Below, in pieces: positions 1-7,518 of a stretch of DNA of 23,352 nt. Under the pieces are notes generated by a model. It was not told the DNA's origin. It did not search any database and saw nothing but the letters and a program-made list of their open reading frames with translations. Each line of letters begins with the position of its first letter. Position 1 is the first letter of the stretch. Made by a program: the position numbers and the translations under genes. Source of the DNA: Mageeibacillus sp. UBA1193 (GTDB lineage Bacteria; Bacillota; Clostridia; Saccharofermentanales; Saccharofermentanaceae); NCBI GenBank assembly GCA_002310155.1, contig DBYF01000043.1, positions 22,098 through 45,449 on the forward strand, given 5' to 3'.

Positions 1-300
1 TTCTACAGCCTGATCGGCGGAGCGATGAATTCATGCTTTGTCGGTTATCATCTGGATGAAGAGTATCAGGGAAAGGGATACATGAAGGAAGCTCTCCTTG
101 CCGGATGCGATTTCATGTTCAAGTATTACAGACTTCACAGGATCGAAGCGGACATTCTCCCTGAAAATGAGAGGTCTCTGGCCTGTGCAGCATCCTGCGG
201 TTTTGAAAAAATGGGATATAACGTCAAATTCATGGAAATCGACGGAAAGTACCGAGATCACGTCATGATGGTCAAATTGAACCCCGGGGTCGAAATGTAA
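1..300 (+). CDS. GNAT family N-acetyltransferase (RimJ/RimL type), C-terminal part
   Basis: The reading frame is open from base 1 to the TAA at 298-300, so the gene begins outside the window and only its last 99 codons are visible. The acetyl-CoA binding signature of GNAT enzymes is present (EEYQGKGYMKEAL, the Q-x-x-G-x-G/A motif). The later stretch RIEADILPENERSLACAAS followed by CGFEKMGY is the usual RimJ/RimL arrangement, in which an N-x-x-S-x-x-x-x-x-x-x-G-F segment closes the fold. Such enzymes transfer an acetyl group from acetyl-CoA to a protein N-terminus or a small amine; the substrate cannot be told from this fragment. An internal ATG at 25 is not the start, since the frame continues upstream with fold-like sequence. 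No clear terminator follows. Confidence 0.85.
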   Translation, partial: FYSLIGGAMNSCFVGYHLDEEYQGKGYMKEALLAGCDFMFKYYRLHRIEADILPENERSLACAASCGFEKMGYNVKFMEIDGKYRDHVMMVKLNPGVEM

Positions 301-318
301 TGACATTGTAATAATCAT

Positions 319-349
319 TTGCATTTATTCAAAAAGAATGGTGTACTAT
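319..349 (+). promoter_or_regulatory. weak candidate promoter for the SH3 lipoprotein gene
   Basis: TTGCAT at 319-324 and TACTAT at 344-349 are separated by 19 bases, which is longer than ideal. The stretch is AT-rich and lies 40-70 bases before the ATG at 389. This is a pattern match only. Confidence 0.3.
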
Positions 350-365
350 TAAATTAGGTGAAAAA

Positions 366-392
366 ATGAGCAAGAAGGAGCGTGTCCTATGA
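366..392 (+). other. possible 8-codon upstream ORF overlapping the lipoprotein start
   Basis: ATG at 366 opens a frame MSKKERVL that ends at TGA 390-392, overlapping the lipoprotein ATG at 389 in an ATGA arrangement. AGGTG at 356-360 is 5 bases upstream of it. It could couple translation of the two frames, but a frame this short can arise by chance. Confidence 0.25.
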
Positions 393-841
393 AACGATCT
401 TCCATTATTGTAAAAACGCTGGTTTTGACCATGGCATGTTCTATGGTTCTTGCCTCTGCCGCTTGCGGTAAGAAGAAGAAAGAAGAAACTACGGAAACAA
501 CGGAACAGACAACGGAAACCACACCTATGGTCACCGTTCCACCGACAACTACAGAAACAACATTACTCGAGTATGGTATGACCATTGCTCCGAATGATCA
601 GGAAGTTACCTGGAAAGAGGAGTCTTTCGAGCCGAAGGTAATGTACGTATCCGGAATTACCACATATCTTAAGGTCCGTAAGGGCCCCGGCGCCGGCGAT
701 GGTAAAGATTATGCTGTTGTAGGTAAGCTTACAAACGGTACTGAAGTCGTTGTAGTTGCTAAGACGGATAATAACTGGTACAAGCTCCAAGATGGATACT
801 ATGTATCTGCTGACTACATCAAGGATACTAAGCCGTCCTGA
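389..841 (+). CDS. small secreted lipoprotein with a bacterial SH3 domain
   Basis: The 150-residue protein begins with a typical lipoprotein signal: basic MKRSS, a hydrophobic stretch at about 6-25, then LASAAC with Cys26 as the probable lipidation site. The -3 position is Ser rather than the usual Leu, so the lipobox is imperfect. Residues 28-60 form a Lys run followed by a Thr/Glu/Pro-rich low-complexity linker, suited to spanning the cell wall. Residues about 85-150 form a bacterial SH3 (SH3_3-like) domain, with TYLKVRKGPG at its start and WYKLQDGYYVSADYI at its end. SH3 domains of this kind usually bind peptidoglycan or help anchor extracellular proteins. AAGGAG at 375-380 is 8 bases before the ATG and fixes the start. 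The gene appears monocistronic, ahead of a tRNA promoter. Confidence 0.85.
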   Translation: MKRSSIIVKTLVLTMACSMVLASAACGKKKKEETTETTEQTTETTPMVTVPPTTTETTLLEYGMTIAPNDQEVTWKEESFEPKVMYVSGITTYLKVRKGPGAGDGKDYAVVGKLTNGTEVVVVAKTDNNWYKLQDGYYVSADYIKDTKPS

Positions 842-880
842 CAGGTTTTCCGCGACTTTAAAACTTTCGAAAATTCATTA

Positions 881-909
881 TAGACAATCCGACTTTCGTG
901 TAGTATTAT
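881..909 (+). promoter_or_regulatory. promoter of the tRNA-Gly/tRNA-Arg unit
   Basis: TAGACA at 881-886 and TATTAT at 904-909 are spaced by exactly 17 bases. The -10 box ends 39 bases before the first tRNA base. No other good promoter lies between the lipoprotein gene and the tRNAs. Confidence 0.6.
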
Positions 910-948
910 ATCAAGGCAAGTTTGATAAGAACTATGCGAAAGCACCGT

Positions 949-1022
949 GCGGGTGTAGTTCAATGGTAGAACTCCAGCCTTCCAAGCTGATCACGTGGGT
1001 TCGATTCCCATCACCCGCTCCA
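949..1022 (+). tRNA. tRNA-Gly (anticodon TCC)
   Basis: The 74-base cloverleaf has acceptor strands GCGGGTG (949-955) and CACCCGC (1012-1018), a T discriminator and an encoded CCA at 1020-1022. The D-loop reads AGTTCAATGGTAGAACT and the T-arm contains GGGTTCGATTCCC. The anticodon loop CTTCCAA places TCC at 981-983, reading GGA and GGG codons. One mismatch sits at the base of the anticodon stem (974/990). It is the first gene of a two-tRNA cluster. Confidence 0.96.
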
Positions 1023-1023
1023 T

Positions 1024-1053
1024 GAATGACGATCCATGTGATCGTCATTCTTT
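1024..1053 (+). terminator. perfect hairpin between the two tRNA genes (attenuator or processing site)
   Basis: GAATGACGAT at 1024-1033 pairs perfectly with ATCGTCATTC at 1041-1050 around a 7-base loop, followed by only three T residues. The stem is strong, but the U-tract is too short for an efficient intrinsic terminator. It may partly terminate or guide processing of the tRNA precursor. Confidence 0.45.
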
Positions 1054-1059
1054 CAACGT

Positions 1060-1136
1060 GGGTCCATAGCTCAGCTGGATAGAGCAACAGCCTTCTAAGC
1101 TGTGGGCCGGAGGTTCGAATCCCCCTGGGCTCACCA
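1060..1136 (+). tRNA. tRNA-Arg (anticodon TCT)
   Basis: The 77-base cloverleaf has acceptor strands GGGTCCA (1060-1066) and TGGGCTC (1126-1132) with one G-T pair, an A discriminator and an encoded CCA at 1134-1136. The D-arm is AGCTCAGCTGGATAGAGC and the T-arm is GGAGGTTCGAATCCCCC. The anticodon stem ACAGC/GCTGT encloses CTTCTAA, placing TCT at 1094-1096. It reads AGA and AGG, which are common Arg codons in the genes of this window. Confidence 0.96.
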
Positions 1137-1145
1137 AGAGCAATC

Positions 1146-1182
1146 AGACCGGTTCCGATAAGGAAACCGGTCTTTTTGTTTT
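1146..1182 (+). terminator. intrinsic terminator after the tRNA cluster
   Basis: AGACCGGTT at 1146-1154 pairs with AACCGGTCT at 1165-1173; CC and GG extend the stem past a one-base A bulge. A T-rich tract (TTTTTGTTTT) overlaps and follows the 3' arm. This is a textbook Rho-independent terminator and ends the tRNA transcript. Confidence 0.92.
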
Positions 1183-1257
1183 ATGGAACGATCCGGGAAA
1201 GAGGATTTGTGCCAAAATCGATAAATATTCAAAATTTAGTAGTATTTGTCGAATGCA

Positions 1258-1275
1258 ACCACATGATGTTGTGGT
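1258..1275. promoter_or_regulatory. inverted repeat overlapping the topoisomerase promoter (possible operator)
   Basis: ACCACA (1258-1263) and TGTGGT (1270-1275) form a perfect dyad with a 6-base spacer. It runs from the spacer into the extended -10, where a bound repressor would block RNA polymerase. No matching regulator is encoded nearby. Confidence 0.35.
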
Positions 1276-1280
1276 ATAAT
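1272..1280 (+). promoter_or_regulatory. extended -10 promoter of the topoisomerase operon
   Basis: TGGTATAAT at 1272-1280 is a perfect extended -10 element. No good -35 box sits 16-18 bases upstream, which is typical of extended -10 promoters. The ATG of the first gene follows 32 bases later. Confidence 0.65.
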
Positions 1281-1312
1281 CTTATGGACTATAAATAGGT
1301 GAGGATATATAT

Positions 1313-3298
1313 ATGCCAAGCAAGTCTTCATATGGTAATGAAACCATCACCGCGTTAAAAGGCGCGGACCGTGTTCGTAAACGCCCGGGTGTTATCTTCG
1401 GATCTGACGGCCTGGAGGGCTGCGAGCACTCATTCTTTGAGATCTTAAGTAACTCGATCGATGAGGCCAGAGAAGGATATGGTGATAAGATCGAAGTCGT
1501 CCGCTATAAGGATGGTTCGATCTCTGTTGAGGACTTCGGACGAGGCATTCCTCTTGATTACAATACCAAGGAGCAGCGCTTTAACTGGGAACTGGTCTAC
1601 TGTGAACTTTATGCCGGTGGTAAGTACAACAACGATACGGGCGAGAGCTATGAGTTCAGCTTGGGTTTAAATGGTCTCGGTGCCTGCGCGACACAGTATT
1701 CATCTGAGTACTTCGATGTAACTGTATTCCGTGACGGCTTCAAGTACAGCCTGCATTTTGAAAAGGGCGAGAACATCGGCGGACTTCTTAAAGAACCGAC
1801 ACGCTTTAAGCGTACAGGAACGATCCAGAAGTGGAAGCCGGACCGTGAAGTATTCACTGATATCAACATCCCGCTGGATGCATTTCTCCAGATCCTGAAG
1901 CGTCAGGCAGTCGTTAACAGCGGTGTTACCTTCCTCCTTAAGGATGAGGAGAGCGGAGAAGAGTATACTTTCTGCTATCCGTCAGGTATCGAGGGTTACG
2001 TTGCCGAGTTTAATGGTGAGAAGGGTCTTTCTTCTCCTGCGTCTTTCGACGGTATGGGCAGAGGTAAGGACAGAGCAGATAAGCCGGAATACAAGGTAAA
2101 GTGCCAGGTAGCGTTCTGCTTCAACAATGAGACAAATATCCTCGAGTACTACCACAACTCGAGTTTCCTCGAGCATGGCGGTGCGCCGGATAAGGCGGTC
2201 AGAAGTGCTTTTACGGCGGAGATCGACAGACAGATCCGTGCAAGAGACAAGTATAAGGCGAATGAGAGCAAGATCGTGTTCCAGGATGTCGCGGACAGCC
2301 TGATCCTCGTCACAAGTTCTTTCTCTACTCAGACGAGCTATGAGAACCAGACGAAGAAAGCGATCACGAACAAGTTTATCCAGGACTTCATGGCAGACCT
2401 GATCCGCCAGAAGCTGGAAGTATGGTTTATCGAGAACAAGCCCGAAGGCGACCGTGTCGTCGAGCAGATCCTGATCAATAAGAGATCCCGTGAGAATGCC
2501 GAGAAGACGCGTCTGAACGTCAAGAAGAAGCTCATGGGCAGCATTGATATCAATAACCGCGTAAAGAAGTTCGTCGACTGTAGAACCAAGGATGTTGAGC
2601 AGAGAGAACTCTACATCGTAGAGGGCGACTCCGCTTTGGGCTCCTGTAAGATGGGCCGTGATGCTGAGTTCCAGGCGATCATGCCGGTAAGAGGTAAGAT
2701 CCTGAACTGCTTAAAAGCTGATTATCCGACGATCTTTAAAAGTGAGATCATCACGGATCTCGTAAAGGTCCTCGGCTGCGGTGTAGAGATCCAGACCAAG
2801 CATAACAAGGACCTGTCATCCTTTGACCTGTCACTCCTCCGCTGGAATAAGGTCATCATCTGTACCGATGCCGATGTCGACGGATTCCATATCAGGACCC
2901 TGATCCTGGCAATGATCTTCCGACTGATGCCGACCCTGATCCGTGAAGGTAAAGTCTTTATCGCGGAATCTCCGCTCTTTGAGATCACCTACAGAAACAA
3001 GGGTGAAGAGAAGACGATGTTCGCATATAACGAGAAGGAAAAGGCCGAGATCCTTCAGAAGTATCCGCCGGAGAAGTGCACACTCCAGCGATCCAAGGGT
3101 CTCGGTGAGAATGAGCCTGAGATGATGTGGGAGACGACAATGAACCCTGTTACCCGCCGTCTGATCAAGGTCGTTCCAGGTGATGAACAGGCAACCATGG
3201 AGACTTTTGAACTTCTGCTTGGTGATAACCTGGCAGGCAGAAAAGAGCATATCGAGCGCGACGGACATCTTTATCTTGAGATGCTGGATGTTGATTGA
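1313..3298 (+). CDS. parE: type IIA DNA topoisomerase subunit B (ParE-like, divergent)
   Basis: The 661-residue ATPase subunit would act with the next gene product to pass DNA duplexes through a double-strand break, decatenating or relaxing chromosomes. The GHKL ATPase region shows the E-x-x-x-N box (EILSNSIDEA, Glu43/Asn47), D-x-G-x-G as EDFGRGI (Asp74) and an ATP-lid region ending SLGLNGLGACATQY. The TOPRIM region has EGDSALGS (Glu437, Asp439) and the metal site DADVDGFHIRT (Asp519, 521, 523), then RSKGLGENEP near the end. Several usual residues differ: GyrB and ParE normally have D-N/D-G-R-G, G-L-H-G-V-G and EGDSAGG. The length fits ParE, and the ~170-residue insert of enterobacterial GyrB is absent. 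GGTGAGG at 1298-1304, 8 bases from the ATG, fixes the start. The parE symbol is by role; family wording could equally be gyrase/topo IV B. Confidence 0.88.
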   Translation: MPSKSSYGNETITALKGADRVRKRPGVIFGSDGLEGCEHSFFEILSNSIDEAREGYGDKIEVVRYKDGSISVEDFGRGIPLDYNTKEQRFNWELVYCELYAGGKYNNDTGESYEFSLGLNGLGACATQYSSEYFDVTVFRDGFKYSLHFEKGENIGGLLKEPTRFKRTGTIQKWKPDREVFTDINIPLDAFLQILKRQAVVNSGVTFLLKDEESGEEYTFCYPSGIEGYVAEFNGEKGLSSPASFDGMGRGKDRADKPEYKVKCQVAFCFNNETNILEYYHNSSFLEHGGAPDKAVRSAFTAEIDRQIRARDKYKANESKIVFQDVADSLILVTSSFSTQTSYENQTKKAITNKFIQDFMADLIRQKLEVWFIENKPEGDRVVEQILINKRSRENAEKTRLNVKKKLMGSIDINNRVKKFVDCRTKDVEQRELYIVEGDSALGSCKMGRDAEFQAIMPVRGKILNCLKADYPTIFKSEIITDLVKVLGCGVEIQTKHNKDLSSFDLSLLRWNKVIICTDADVDGFHIRTLILAMIFRLMPTLIREGKVFIAESPLFEITYRNKGEEKTMFAYNEKEKAEILQKYPPEKCTLQRSKGLGENEPEMMWETTMNPVTRRLIKVVPGDEQATMETFELLLGDNLAGRKEHIERDGHLYLEMLDVD

Positions 3299-3345
3299 TG
3301 TGAAGAATAGTGAAATAGAAGACCAACGAGTGAAGGATAACGAGA

Positions 3346-5604
3346 ATGGCTAGAAAGAGTAAGAAAGATAATAGCGAGATCCCGGAGAAAGTTTCCCTGA
3401 AGGATCAGTCCCAGGGACTTCCGCCGTCACCGCCGACGCTGCAGGATATCAACGATACACTTGAGACGAACTTCATGCCGTATGCGATGAGTATCATCGT
3501 ATCCCGTGCGATCCCTGAGATCGACGGCTTTAAACCGTCCCATCGTAAACTGCTGTATACGATGTATAAGATGGGTCTTCTGAAGGGCAACAGAACGAAG
3601 TCCAGTAACGTTGTAGGACAGACCATGAAACTCAATCCTCATGGTGATATGGCCATCTATGAGACGATGGTCCGTCTGGCCAGAGGTAATGGAGCGCTCC
3701 TGCACCCGTATGTCGATTCAAAGGGTAACTTCGGTAAACAGTATTCCCGTGACATGCAGTACGCGGCTCCGAGATATACTGAGGTCCGCTTGGAAAAACT
3801 CTGTGAGGAGCTTTTCAAGGGTCTGGATAAGAACGCTGTAGATTTCGTAGATAACTATGACGGAACGATGAAGGAGCCTGTACTTCTTCCTGCGACCTAT
3901 CCATCGATCCTCGTTAACAGTAACCAGGGTATCGCAGCCGGTATGGCTTCGAATATCTGCTCGTTCAACATTAAGGAAGTCTGTGAAGCTACGATCGCCT
4001 ACATGAAAGATCCTACTGCAGATATCCTTGAGATCATGCCGGCACCGGATTTCCCGGGCGGAGGCATCATCCTCTATGATGAATCGGCCATGCGCTCGAT
4101 CTATGAATCGGGAAAAGGACCGGTCCGCATCCGTTCGAAGTATTTTGCCGATAAGAAGAATAATCTCATCGAAGTTACGGAGATTCCGTATACCACGACA
4201 GCTGAGGCAGTTATTGATGAGATCACGGATCTGGTTAAGTCCGGTAAGGTCAAAGAGATCAATGACGTTCGTGATGAGACCGACCTCGACGGCTTGAAGA
4301 TCTGTATCGAGTGTAAGCGCGGTACGGATCTGGATGCGCTGATGACGAAGCTCTTCCGCTTTACAAAACTCGAGGATGTTTTCTCCTGTAACTTCAATGT
4401 CCTGATCAATGGTTATCCGAGAGTCATGGGCGTGACACAGCTCCTCGCGGAGTGGATCGTATGGAGACGTTCCTGCCAGAAGAGAGAAGTCGTTTATGAG
4501 ATGGATAAGAAGAAAGATAAGCTCCATCTCCTCGATGGTCTTGCCAAGATCCTTCTGGATATCGATAAGGCGATCGCGATCATCCGTAATACGGAACTCG
4601 AGGCAGATGTTGTTCCGAACCTCATGAAAGGCTTTGATATCGACAGCCTGCAGGCGGAGTACGTCGCTGAGATCAAACTCCGTAATATCAACCGCCAGTA
4701 TATCCTGAACCGTACGGCAGACAGAGAAAACCTTGAAAAAGAGATCAAGGATCTTGAGGATATCCTCAAGAAGCCGGAACGCCTGGATGCGCTGATCATC
4801 AAGGCTCTCGAGAATGTTGCCAAGACATATGGCCAGGAGAGAAAGACAGAGCTTCTCCGTGCGGAGGAGGCAGCGACATTCAGTGATTCGAACATGATCG
4901 AGGATTACCGTCTGAAGCTCTTCCTTTCCGATCACGGATATATCAAGAAGATCGCGCTTACATCTCTCCGTAATGCCGGAGATCTCAAGATCAAGGAAGA
5001 CGATGCGATCGTTATGGAACTTGAGGGTACGAATAAGTCTGAGATCCTTTTCTTCTCCGATAAGGCGAACTGCTATAAGGTGAAGGGATTTGAGCTTCCG
5101 GATACAAAGCCGAGTGAATACGGCGGATACCTGCCGAACCTTCTTTCTATGGAAGACGGCGAGAGGATCATCTTCATGCATGTTGCCGATGACTTCAAGG
5201 GTAATGTGCTCTTCGCGTTCGAGAACGGAAAGATCAGTAAGATCCCGATGGCGGCTTATGAGACGAAGCAGAACAGAAAGAAACTGATTCATGCGTACTC
5301 TGATCTCTCGCCGATCGTCAGCATTCACTTCCTTCCGGAAGACGCCACTATGGCAGCTTTCTCGAATCTGAGAAAAGCCATTGTATTCGATACCTCACTG
5401 ATCCCGCTTAAGACGACGCGTTCTTCTCAGGGCGTACAGGTCCTGACAAGTAAGCGCGGAAGTGTCATGACGGAAGTCAAGCGTCTCGAAGAGACAGGAT
5501 TCACAGATCCGGAGTATTACCGTGTCAGAAGACTTCCGGCGATCGGCTACTATCTCAAGGAAGATACGATCGAGGACAGACAGTTGACACTTGGGGATCT
5601 ATGA
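3346..5604 (+). CDS. parC: type IIA DNA topoisomerase subunit A (ParC-like, divergent)
   Basis: The 752-residue protein is the DNA-breaking partner of the preceding subunit. The catalytic tyrosine is Tyr144 in AAPRYTEVRL, the equivalent of GyrA Tyr122. The winged-helix segment reads PHGDMAIYETMVRLARGNG; here the position of the quinolone-contacting Ser (GyrA Ser83) is Met102, and the acidic partner (Asp87) is Glu106. A long helical tower follows, with coiled-coil sequence at about 440-510. The C-terminal region has a few degenerate propeller repeats (DHGYIKKI, ENGKISKIP, SNLRKAIVF), and no GyrA-box (QRRGGKG) is visible. That favours topoisomerase IV-like activity over gyrase. The first ~30 residues are a Lys/Pro-rich extension. 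AAGGA at 3333-3337 lies 8 bases before the ATG. The 47-base gap from the B subunit indicates one operon. Confidence 0.88.
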   Translation: MARKSKKDNSEIPEKVSLKDQSQGLPPSPPTLQDINDTLETNFMPYAMSIIVSRAIPEIDGFKPSHRKLLYTMYKMGLLKGNRTKSSNVVGQTMKLNPHGDMAIYETMVRLARGNGALLHPYVDSKGNFGKQYSRDMQYAAPRYTEVRLEKLCEELFKGLDKNAVDFVDNYDGTMKEPVLLPATYPSILVNSNQGIAAGMASNICSFNIKEVCEATIAYMKDPTADILEIMPAPDFPGGGIILYDESAMRSIYESGKGPVRIRSKYFADKKNNLIEVTEIPYTTTAEAVIDEITDLVKSGKVKEINDVRDETDLDGLKICIECKRGTDLDALMTKLFRFTKLEDVFSCNFNVLINGYPRVMGVTQLLAEWIVWRRSCQKREVVYEMDKKKDKLHLLDGLAKILLDIDKAIAIIRNTELEADVVPNLMKGFDIDSLQAEYVAEIKLRNINRQYILNRTADRENLEKEIKDLEDILKKPERLDALIIKALENVAKTYGQERKTELLRAEEAATFSDSNMIEDYRLKLFLSDHGYIKKIALTSLRNAGDLKIKEDDAIVMELEGTNKSEILFFSDKANCYKVKGFELPDTKPSEYGGYLPNLLSMEDGERIIFMHVADDFKGNVLFAFENGKISKIPMAAYETKQNRKKLIHAYSDLSPIVSIHFLPEDATMAAFSNLRKAIVFDTSLIPLKTTRSSQGVQVLTSKRGSVMTEVKRLEETGFTDPEYYRVRRLPAIGYYLKEDTIEDRQLTLGDL

Positions 5605-5646
5605 TTCAAGATAAGTGCAGCGCAGGGAAGAGGAGATAGCTGACTC

Positions 5647-7518
5647 ATGATGGAATTCGGCGGACACTCGGTTGCATACGAGAAGCCCCGTTCAATGGGA
5701 ATGTGGATCATGATCGGACTGGGAATTGCCAGTCTGGTAGCCATGTTCGCTATCATGGTCTTCGTTACGAAGGATTCCCAGCGTCTTGCCGGTATCATGC
5801 CGGGCTTTAATGAAGCACTGGATAAGCATGATTATGACCATGCGCTTTCGATGTACCGTGATCTGAATGATACGATCATCAATCGTGATCCTGACGATGA
5901 CAGAGACCTTTCCGAAGAATATGAGATCCTGACGCAGATGGAAGCACGTGTAAATGAACGTGTGGAAATGATCGAGAATAAGATCCGATACGAAAGATAT
6001 CAGCCTACACAGGACGATATTGCCTTCCTTGAGGGATTAAGCGAGCTTACCGGTGCGCGTATGACGAACTGGCTGACAGGCCTTTGCGAAGAATTCCTGC
6101 TTGGAACGATCGAGAAACCGACGCTGATGTTTATCTTTGACCAGCTCGAAGGACTCAGTAACCTTACAGCCGCAGCCCGTCCGCTCCGCGCAGAGATCGA
6201 CCAGATCGAGCTTTCGCGAGGTGACGTCCAAAGTGCTGAGACCTTGTTTGCTGATGCAAATTACATCGAAGCGGTAAAGTACTATGAGTATGTAATCTCC
6301 ATGTCGGAAGGCTTCGTCAATGACTTTGCGAAAAAACGCCTGGAAGACTGTAAGACGGAAATGTATCAGCCGATGATGAAGATCGCGGACCATATGCTGG
6401 CGAATTTTCAGTATTATTCTGCGGAGACACTTCTTTCGGACCTGGCGAGAATCTTCCCGGATGATCAGGTCATTCAGTCCAATCTTTTCATGGCGACTTC
6501 CAACACCTCTCCGGTCGCACCATATACGGGCTCCGTCGAGGTCATCTGCGTTAAGCCGTTGATCGCGGATACAACGGTTGCTTTTGAAATGAACTATGTC
6601 TCCTCGACAGATTCATTCTTCATCACCGTATCTGAATTCAAAGCGATCCTGGAGAGTTTATATGCTAAGGGATACTGCCTTGTAGATCCTACTAACATGG
6701 CAGATCTGTCCAATCCTTCGTTCCTGACAACTTTCGATATCGTCGTTCCTGAGGGCAAAAAACCTCTGGTCATTATCCTTGAAGATTTCTCCTATACGGC
6801 GACCAGAGAAAAAGTCGGCATGTGCAGAAGACTGGTGCTGAATGACGTGGGTCAGGTCTGCGGTGAGTATGTAAGTGCGTCCGGACAGACGGTCGTAAGC
6901 AGAAACAGTGAAGCGATCGGTATTCTTGATGCTTTTGTTGAAGAACATCCTGATTTTTCCTATAACGGTGTCAAGGGCATCATCTCGCTTACGGGATATC
7001 AGTCTATCTTCGGTTATGTTACCGATGCTGACCAGGTAGATGACAGAAACAACGCACTTGAAGCAGCAGGTCTTCCGACGATCAGTCCTTCAGATAAAGA
7101 GATCGAGACGAACCGCGCGACGGTTCAGAGCATCGTGGATAAACTCAAAGACTCGGGATGGATCATGGCATCGTCTACTTACGGATTTATCAACGCCAAT
7201 CATTGTGAGATGGAAACGATCAAGAATGATACCGAAAAATGGCTGGCGCAGGTTGGTTCTATTACAGGACCCGTAAATATCCTCGTATATCCGAATGGTG
7301 ACTTTATCCGCGGTTCTGATGCGCGATGTGTTTATCTGAAAGATCATGGCTTCAGACTTTTCTTTGGCGCAGGACCAAGTCCGTATTATACTTACGGAGA
7401 TAACTATTTGTATTATGACCGATGCATGTTGACCGGAGACACTCTGCGCAACGTTGATTATTCGAGGCTTTTTAACAAGGAGGAAGTATATGATTCCAGC
7501 AGGAAGAAAAATGCGTAA
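5647..7518 (+). CDS. membrane-anchored protein with TPR-like repeats and a degenerate polysaccharide-deacetylase-like domain
   Basis: The 623-residue protein has a short cytoplasmic N-terminus and one transmembrane helix at about 17-40, so the rest should lie outside the cell. Residues 55-290 are helical with TPR-like pieces (EALDKHDYDHALSMYRDLND; ADANYIEAVKYYEYVI). From about 295 the order of elements resembles NodB-type deacetylases: an EFKAILESLYAKGY helix, a strand ending IILEDFSY where the catalytic L-T-F-D-D normally sits, DSGWIMASSTYGF where S-H-x-x-x-H is expected, and ILVYPNG like the usual YPxG strand. The metal-binding His pair is missing and the Asp pair is Glu379-Asp380, so it may bind glycan rather than cleave it. 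The start is the first of two ATGs, with AGAGGAG at 5629-5635. It follows parC by 42 bases. The fold assignment is inference. Confidence 0.6.
   Translation: MMEFGGHSVAYEKPRSMGMWIMIGLGIASLVAMFAIMVFVTKDSQRLAGIMPGFNEALDKHDYDHALSMYRDLNDTIINRDPDDDRDLSEEYEILTQMEARVNERVEMIENKIRYERYQPTQDDIAFLEGLSELTGARMTNWLTGLCEEFLLGTIEKPTLMFIFDQLEGLSNLTAAARPLRAEIDQIELSRGDVQSAETLFADANYIEAVKYYEYVISMSEGFVNDFAKKRLEDCKTEMYQPMMKIADHMLANFQYYSAETLLSDLARIFPDDQVIQSNLFMATSNTSPVAPYTGSVEVICVKPLIADTTVAFEMNYVSSTDSFFITVSEFKAILESLYAKGYCLVDPTNMADLSNPSFLTTFDIVVPEGKKPLVIILEDFSYTATREKVGMCRRLVLNDVGQVCGEYVSASGQTVVSRNSEAIGILDAFVEEHPDFSYNGVKGIISLTGYQSIFGYVTDADQVDDRNNALEAAGLPTISPSDKEIETNRATVQSIVDKLKDSGWIMASSTYGFINANHCEMETIKNDTEKWLAQVGSITGPVNILVYPNGDFIRGSDARCVYLKDHGFRLFFGAGPSPYYTYGDNYLYYDRCMLTGDTLRNVDYSRLFNKEEVYDSSRKKNA
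7477..7483 (+). promoter_or_regulatory. ribosome binding site deciding the start of the transglutaminase lipoprotein
   Basis: AAGGAGG is 6 bases before the ATG at 7490. It lies inside the end of the upstream gene and rules out the more upstream in-frame ATG at 7454, which would also place 12 odd residues before the signal peptide. Confidence 0.85.

Noticed and set aside
756..1025. An 89-codon frame running through the tRNA-Gly gene
   Set aside because: It overlaps both the lipoprotein end and a complete cloverleaf; no ribosome binding site.
3718..5328. A 536-codon open frame on the minus strand opposite parC
   Set aside because: It lies wholly inside a clear topoisomerase gene, has no ribosome binding site or family motif, and its Leu/Ile/Arg-rich text is the mirror of biased codons (GAT, ATC, GAG) on the + strand.
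7454..7489. Upstream ATG for the transglutaminase lipoprotein
   Set aside because: AAGGAGG lies downstream of this ATG and 6 bases before ATG 7490; the later start gives a normal signal peptide.
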